Assembly: GCA_002007745.1 (NCBI GenBank) | Contig: CP019882.1 | Coordinates: 1,488,001-1,552,000 of the forward strand | Direction: 5' to 3' | DNA length: 64,000 bases | Source: Mycolicibacterium litorale | GTDB taxonomy: Bacteria > Actinomycetota > Actinomycetes > Mycobacteriales > Mycobacteriaceae | Part shown: in pieces, positions 59,246-64,000 of the stretch | How the letters are laid out: every line of letters begins with the position of its first letter | Position numbering within the stretch: position 1 is the first letter of the stretch | Notes under the pieces: generated by a model | Databases searched by the model: none | Seen by the model: the letters and a program-made list of their open reading frames with translations, nothing else | Told to the model about the DNA's origin: nothing | Position numbers and translations under genes: made by a program

Positions 59246-62200
59246 TTGACTGACAACACAAACCAGCCCACTGCCACTCCCATCGCCGTGGTCGCCATGT
59301 CGGCGATCTATCCGGGAGAGTCCGGGCTCAGCGGTTTTTGGCGCACCATCACCGCCGGCCGTGACGCGATCAGCGAAGTGCCCCCCTCGCATTGGTTGAT
59401 CGAGGACTATTTCGATGCCGACCCCAAGGCGCCGGACAAGACGTATTGCAAGCGCGGCGGTTTCATCGATCCGGTGAGCTTCGACCCGGTGCAATTCGGG
59501 CTGCCGCCCAACGCGCTGCCGTCCACCGACACCGGCCAGATACTCGCTTTGATCGCCGCCAGGCAGGTGCTCGACCAAGTTCAGCGTGGTGCGGAAGTCG
59601 ACCTGGACCGGGTCGATGTCGTGTTGGGTGTCGCCTCGACGACCGAACTGGTCGTTCAGATGGGTTCGCGGATGCAGCGACCGATCTGGCGCAAAGCACT
59701 GTTGGAGAACGGCCTGTCCGAGGGCGAGGCAGACGAGATCTGCCAGGACATCGCCGATCACTACGTGCCCTGGCAGGAAAGCACATTCCCAGGCTTGCTC
59801 GGCAACGTCATCGCCGGCCGCGTCGCCAATCGCCTCAACCTCGGCGGTGCGAACTTCGTCACCGACGCCGCGTGCGCCAGTTCCCTGTCCGCACTGCAGT
59901 CGGCATTGCACAGGTTGTACCTGCACGAGTCCGATGTGGTGCTGACCGGCGGGGTAGACGCCCTGAACGACGTGATGATGTACATGTGCTTCTCCAAGAC
60001 GCCGGCATTCTCGGCGACCGGTGACTGCCGTCCGTTCTCCGACGGCGCGGACGGCACGATCATCGGTGAGGGTGTGGGCATGGTGGCCCTCAAGCGCCTT
60101 GCTGACGCCGAGCGTGACGGGGACCAGATCCATGCGGTCATCCGCGGATTGGGGTCATCCTCCGACGGCCGAGCCTCCAGTGTGTATGCCCCCCGGTCCG
60201 AAGGGCAGGCCAAGGCGCTGCGCCGCGCCTACGACCGGGCCGGCTACGAGCCGTCGACGGTCGAACTGGTCGAAGCCCACGGCACCGCCACCAAAGCTGG
60301 TGACGTCGCCGAATTCGCCGGGTTGAAGTCGGTCTTCACCGACGCCTCCGCACGGATCGCCCTTGGCTCGGTGAAATCACAGATCGGCCACACCAAGGCC
60401 GCGGCGGGGGCCGCGGGCCTGATCAAAGCTGTTCTCGCATTGCAGCATTCGACGTTGCCCGGCACCCTCAAAGTGGATCGGCCGAACCCCGCGATGGGTT
60501 TGGAGGAGACACCGTTCTACATCAATGCCCGGACCCGGCCCTGGGTGCGCAAAGGTGATCAACCCCGCCGCGCGTCAGTCAGCTCGTTCGGCTTCGGGGG
60601 CAGCAACTTCCACGTGACGCTGGAGGAGTACCAGGGCGAGCACCGCGCCAAGCGGCTCCGGACGCTGCCCAGCGAGCTCGTCGTGCTCAGCGCGGATTCT
60701 GAGGCCGCGCTGCAGGAGCGTGCATCTGCGGTCGCGACCGCCGCGCGTTCCGGAGAGAGCCTTGCCCGCATCGCTTTTGAGGCCGCCGAGCAGTTCGACG
60801 CGTCGCAGCCGGCCCGCGCGGGCCTGGTCGCAGACGATGCCGAATCGCTTGCTGCGCTGGCCGACCGGCTGCACGGCGCGTTGGTCGCCGGTACGGCCAG
60901 AGAACTCAAGGACGCCAACATCGCAGTCGGCTTCGGACCCGCCCGCGAAGGAAAGACAGCCTTCCTGTTCCCCGGACAGGGCAGCCAATACGTCGGAATG
61001 GGCGGGGATCTCGCCCTTGCCTTCCCCGAAGCCCTCGCCGTTTGGGACGGGCTTGAGGGTGACTTGACCGACCTGCCCGGCGTCGTCTTCCCCGAGCCGG
61101 CATTCGACACGGCCACTACGGAGGAACAGAAGAAGAACCTCACCGCGATGGCCAATGCTCAGCCGGCGATTGCCGCGACGAGTCTTGCCCAGCTGGCGTT
61201 GCTCGACGTACTCGGCGTCAGCGCCGATGCGGCAGCCGGACATAGTTTCGGTGAGGTCACCGCACTGGCTGCTGCCGGCGTTCTGCCGACCGAGCGGCTG
61301 GTCGAGACGGCTCGCACCCGTGGCACGCTGATGAACGAGGCGGGCCGAGGCAAGGACGGCGCCATGCTGGCGGTCTCGGCGACCGTCGACGAAGTCTGCG
61401 CGCTGGTGGACAGCCAGCCGGAATCGGGGTCGCTGGTCGTCGCCAACGACAACGCACCGACGCAGGTCGTGCTGGCGGGTCATGAATCCGATATCGCCTG
61501 GGCCGAATCCGCGGCAAAGGCCAAGGGGTGGACGGCGGTTCGCCTGCCGGTGGCCTCGGCGTTCCACTCCCCGATCGTGGCGGCCAGCTGTGCCCCGCTG
61601 ACGGCTTACCTCAAGACGCTGAAGATCGGCCAGCCGAATTTCCCGGTCTATGCGAACGCGACCGCACAGCCCTACGGCGACGAAGTGGCAACTCAGCTCG
61701 GTGACCAGGTCCAGCAGCTGGTGCGGTTTCGCGAGATGATCGCGGCAATGGCCCGTGACGGCGTCACCCGGTTCATCGAAGTCGGCCCGGGCCGGGTCTT
61801 GACCGGACTGGTCGGCAAGATCCTCGGGGATGCGGCACATCTCGCGGTGGCGCTCGACGACCCGAAGGTTGACGGTCTGCGCGGATGGCACCGTGGCCTC
61901 GCGGCACTGGTAGCCGACGGTGTTGCGCTGGACCTCGTGGCGCTCTTCGACAACTACGAGGAGCCACTGAAGTACGTGCCTGCGCCCAAGCATGCGGTCA
62001 AGGTGGGTGGAGCCAACCTCGGTAAGCCGTATCCGCCCGCCGACGGGAAGGTGTCGATCACTCCCAAACGCACTCGGTTGAGCGCAGCGAGCGCTGTCAC
62101 GGTCGTGGAATCTGCTCTCCCTGAAGTGAATCCCGTCGTCCAGCGGATGGACTCGCCCGTCTCGGCAGCCTCGACTGCGCCGGCGTCGGCGGTTCAGTCG

Positions 62201-64000
62201 CCGGTGGTTCACCAGCAGGCGCCGCTCGCGCAGCAGCACGCCGCGGAGCAGCCGGAGGTCATCGAGGCTCCGCTTTCCGGCGATGTCTGGAGCATCATCG
62301 ACAGCATCCAGAAGGAGACTGCCGAGCAGCACCAACGCTATATGGACGTGGTGACGCAGAGCCACCAGGCCTTCCTGGACATGTCGACGCACATGATGGC
62401 CCACATCATGGGCGATTCCGCGGGTGTCGTTCAGGCCGCGACCCACGCGATCGGCACTGCCCCGCAGCCGATGCCGCTTTCCACAGCAACGGCTCCGGTC
62501 GTGCCGCCACCGGCGAGGGTCATCTCCGCTGCGCCGGCGCCGGTCGCCCCTCCGGCGTCGGTTCCCACCCCGCCGGTCGCTGTCTCCGCACCGCCGGCGG
62601 CTACGCCCGAGGTCATCGTGCCGGTTGCCGCTGCAGGTCCGGCGGCTGGTGATGTGGTGTTGTCGATTGTTTCGGAGAAGACGGGTTATCCGGTGGACAT
62701 GCTGGGGTTGGGCATGGAGATGGAGGCCGAGCTCGGGATCGATTCGATTAAGCAGGTGGAGATTTTGGCTGCTTTGCAGGCGAAGTTTCCTGGTGCGCCG
62801 GAGATTCCGGCGTCGGAGTTGGCTAATTTGCGGACTTTGCAGGATGTAGTGGATACGGTGGCCGGTTTTGTGGCGCCTGCTGCGGTGTCGGTGGTGGGGC
62901 CGGTGGATGTTCCGTCGGTGCCTGCTGGTGATGTGGTGTTGTCGATTGTTTCGGAGAAGACGGGTTATCCGGTGGACATGCTGGGGTTGGGCATGGAGAT
63001 GGAGGCCGAGCTCGGGATCGATTCGATTAAGCAGGTGGAGATTTTGGCTGCTTTGCAGGCGAAGTTTCCTGGTGCGCCGGAGATTCCGGCGTCGGAGTTG
63101 GCTAATTTGCGGACTTTGCAGGATGTAGTGGATACGGTGGCCGGTTTTGTGGCGCCTGCTGCGGTGTCGGTGGTGGGGCCGGTGGATGTTCCGTCGGTGC
63201 CTGCTGGTGATGTGGTGTTGTCGATTGTTTCGGAGAAGACGGGTTATCCGGTGGACATGCTGGGGTTGGGCATGGAGATGGAGGCCGAGCTCGGGATCGA
63301 TTCGATTAAGCAGGTGGAGATTTTGGCTGCTTTGCAGGCGAAGTTTCCTGGTGCGCCGGAGATTCCGGCGTCGGAGTTGGCTAATTTGCGGACTTTGCAG
63401 GATGTAGTGGATACGGTGGCCGGTTTTGTGGCGCCTGCTGCGGTGTCGGTGGTGGGGCCGGTGGATGTTCCGTCGGTGCCTGCTGGTGATGTGGTGTTGT
63501 CGATTGTTTCGGAGAAGACGGGTTATCCGGTGGACATGCTGGGGTTGGGCATGGAGATGGAGGCCGAGCTCGGGATCGATTCGATTAAGCAGGTGGAGAT
63601 TTTGGCTGCTTTGCAGGCGAAGTTTCCTGGTGCGCCGGAGATTCCGGCGTCGGAGTTGGCTAATTTGCGGACTCTGCAGGATGTAGTGGACACCGTCTCC
63701 GGGTTCGCCTCGGGTGGTCGCACGGAACAACCGGTGCTGCCACCATCTTCGGCGGCTGCGCCGTCGGCAAGCGTGGGGCTGTCCTGTACCGAGGCAGAAC
63801 TGCGGGCCGCGCCGCCCAGCGGCCTCGCGATGGCGGGCTTGGGTGATGGTGTCGTCTTCATCACCGGTGAGGACCCCGTCTTCGCCGATGCCCTGGCACG
63901 TGCTTTGAGCGCCCGCGGGATCCAGGCGCAAACCGTTGACGAGGCCCCCGCCGAAGCGGGTGCCGTCATAAGCCTGGCGGCGTTGGCACCGGCCCGCACG
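59246..64000 (+). CDS. pfaA: PfaA-type polyunsaturated fatty acid/polyketide synthase (KS-AT-ACP4-...), 3' end outside window
   Basis: 1585 codons in the window from TTG 59246 (TDNTNQPTATPIAVVAMSA), chosen because AAGGG (59236-59240) lies 5 bases upstream; no ATG fits. Domains: ketosynthase residues ~12-450 with active Cys210 (DAACASS) and His in VEAHGTATKAGD and GSVKSQIGHTKAA; malonyl acyltransferase ~570-880 with FLFPGQGSQYVGMG and Ser667 in GHSFGEVTALA; a Pro/Ala linker; four ACPs (~1134-1482), each with Ser in LGIDSIKQVEIL; then the start of a further region that may be KR. This is the PfaA plan. DH, further KS, and PfaB/C are not visible. Product unknown. Confidence 0.93.
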   Translation, partial: MTDNTNQPTATPIAVVAMSAIYPGESGLSGFWRTITAGRDAISEVPPSHWLIEDYFDADPKAPDKTYCKRGGFIDPVSFDPVQFGLPPNALPSTDTGQILALIAARQVLDQVQRGAEVDLDRVDVVLGVASTTELVVQMGSRMQRPIWRKALLENGLSEGEADEICQDIADHYVPWQESTFPGLLGNVIAGRVANRLNLGGANFVTDAACASSLSALQSALHRLYLHESDVVLTGGVDALNDVMMYMCFSKTPAFSATGDCRPFSDGADGTIIGEGVGMVALKRLADAERDGDQIHAVIRGLGSSSDGRASSVYAPRSEGQAKALRRAYDRAGYEPSTVELVEAHGTATKAGDVAEFAGLKSVFTDASARIALGSVKSQIGHTKAAAGAAGLIKAVLALQHSTLPGTLKVDRPNPAMGLEETPFYINARTRPWVRKGDQPRRASVSSFGFGGSNFHVTLEEYQGEHRAKRLRTLPSELVVLSADSEAALQERASAVATAARSGESLARIAFEAAEQFDASQPARAGLVADDAESLAALADRLHGALVAGTARELKDANIAVGFGPAREGKTAFLFPGQGSQYVGMGGDLALAFPEALAVWDGLEGDLTDLPGVVFPEPAFDTATTEEQKKNLTAMANAQPAIAATSLAQLALLDVLGVSADAAAGHSFGEVTALAAAGVLPTERLVETARTRGTLMNEAGRGKDGAMLAVSATVDEVCALVDSQPESGSLVVANDNAPTQVVLAGHESDIAWAESAAKAKGWTAVRLPVASAFHSPIVAASCAPLTAYLKTLKIGQPNFPVYANATAQPYGDEVATQLGDQVQQLVRFREMIAAMARDGVTRFIEVGPGRVLTGLVGKILGDAAHLAVALDDPKVDGLRGWHRGLAALVADGVALDLVALFDNYEEPLKYVPAPKHAVKVGGANLGKPYPPADGKVSITPKRTRLSAASAVTVVESALPEVNPVVQRMDSPVSAASTAPASAVQSPVVHQQAPLAQQHAAEQPEVIEAPLSGDVWSIIDSIQKETAEQHQRYMDVVTQSHQAFLDMSTHMMAHIMGDSAGVVQAATHAIGTAPQPMPLSTATAPVVPPPARVISAAPAPVAPPASVPTPPVAVSAPPAATPEVIVPVAAAGPAAGDVVLSIVSEKTGYPVDMLGLGMEMEAELGIDSIKQVEILAALQAKFPGAPEIPASELANLRTLQDVVDTVAGFVAPAAVSVVGPVDVPSVPAGDVVLSIVSEKTGYPVDMLGLGMEMEAELGIDSIKQVEILAALQAKFPGAPEIPASELANLRTLQDVVDTVAGFVAPAAVSVVGPVDVPSVPAGDVVLSIVSEKTGYPVDMLGLGMEMEAELGIDSIKQVEILAALQAKFPGAPEIPASELANLRTLQDVVDTVAGFVAPAAVSVVGPVDVPSVPAGDVVLSIVSEKTGYPVDMLGLGMEMEAELGIDSIKQVEILAALQAKFPGAPEIPASELANLRTLQDVVDTVSGFASGGRTEQPVLPPSSAAAPSASVGLSCTEAELRAAPPSGLAMAGLGDGVVFITGEDPVFADALARALSARGIQAQTVDEAPAEAGAVISLAALAPART
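62645..63690 (+). repeat. Tandem 279-bp repeats encoding four acyl carrier protein domains
   Basis: Units start at 62645, 62924, 63203 and 63482, each 279 bases (93 codons). Copies 1-3 read identical throughout to my eye; copy 4 is identical until about 63673, then changes (ACTTTG to ACTCTG and a native-looking linker). Each unit encodes one ACP with the phosphopantetheine Ser motif GIDSIKQ plus a Pro/Val linker. Codons end mostly in G or T; only about 6 of 93 end in C, unlike the surrounding gene. Confidence 0.95.

Noticed and set aside
59030..60133. 367-codon minus-strand frame
   Set aside because: It is antisense to the pfaD end and ketosynthase start; no domain and no ribosome site.
62868..63686. 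Three identical 86-codon arginine/tryptophan-rich frames on the plus strand
   Set aside because: They are the ACP repeats read in another frame.
62645..63690. CRISPR-like array
   Set aside because: Units are 279 bases, directly adjacent, in frame and encode ACPs; there are no short repeats with unique spacers.
60575..63931. 1118-codon open frame on the minus strand opposite the pfaA-type synthase
   Set aside because: It is antisense to a clear KS-AT-ACP protein. Its repeated His/Arg-rich segments mirror the 279-bp ACP repeats, and the openness comes from base composition; no domain or ribosome site.

Overview
The window is high-GC actinobacterial DNA, and gene content places it in a fast-growing, environmental mycobacterium (Mycolicibacterium type). 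The evidence is the Mim-type propane/methane monooxygenase tail, WS/DGAT and FAAL lipid genes, F420-type enzymes, a hemophore-related protein, and a long block whose gene order I recognise as that of M. tuberculosis Rv1257c to Rv1287. All homology statements come from reading translations and remembered families; no search was run. I saw no rRNA, tRNA, IS element, prophage or CRISPR array.

Layout. (1) 1-5419: 3' end of a binuclear-iron monooxygenase operon: small hydroxylase subunit (partial), coupling protein, amidohydrolase, DUF59 protein, zinc alcohol dehydrogenase, dedicated GroEL-like chaperonin, small ABM protein. Most junctions are ATGA overlaps. (2) 5503-27675: the conserved block: EthD protein, GlcD-type oxidase, Tap-like efflux pump, UdgB, LLM flavoprotein, Ddn-like protein, HIT protein, amidase, AAA-type nucleotide cyclase, hypoxanthine/uracil glycosylase, Rv1264-like adenylyl cyclase, Rv1265-like protein, ABC exporter pair, lipoproteins LprB and LprC, SixA-like phosphatase, and an SbcD/SbcC-like pair. 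(3) 27887-33898: a lipid module absent from that position in M. tuberculosis as I recall it: FAAL, WS/DGAT with a DosR-like palindrome, DszC-like flavoprotein, S33 hydrolase. (4) 33888-39339: oligopeptide ABC importer oppBCDA. (5) 39487-48784: lipoprotein, beta-carbonic anhydrase, and the sulfate-activation operon cysD-cysNC-cysQ with a clear sigma-A promoter, then a cysteine-hydrolase-family enzyme, a secreted protein behind an AT-rich regulatory region, an Rrf2 regulator and a TehA/SSU1-type transporter. (6) 48790-57288: oxidoreductases including lactate 2-monooxygenase, an MFS pump, nitrilase plus amino-acid permease, small proteins and a hemophore-related protein. (7) 57627-64000: pfaD followed by the first 4.75 kb of a pfaA-type polyunsaturated-fatty-acid/polyketide synthase (KS-AT-ACP x4, then the start of a further region), cut by the window end.

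Two things stand out. First, the ACP array of the pfaA gene consists of 279-bp repeats that look identical at nucleotide level for three full units and most of a fourth, with codon usage unlike the rest of the gene. Second, five conserved genes (Rv1272c-type ABC exporter, SbcC-like, OppA, CysNC, amino-acid permease) each carry a single-base loss in a run of G or C. Four of these runs have five bases where the reading frame needs six. This points to sequence error more than to five independent pseudogenes, though it must be checked.

Regulatory signals I can support include two DosR-like palindromes, a KstR-like operator before pfaD, a sigma-A promoter before cysD, a perfect 16-bp terminator stem after the secreted-protein gene, helically spaced repeats before the Rrf2 gene, and several leaderless-type starts (a -10 hexamer 6-8 bases before the start codon).
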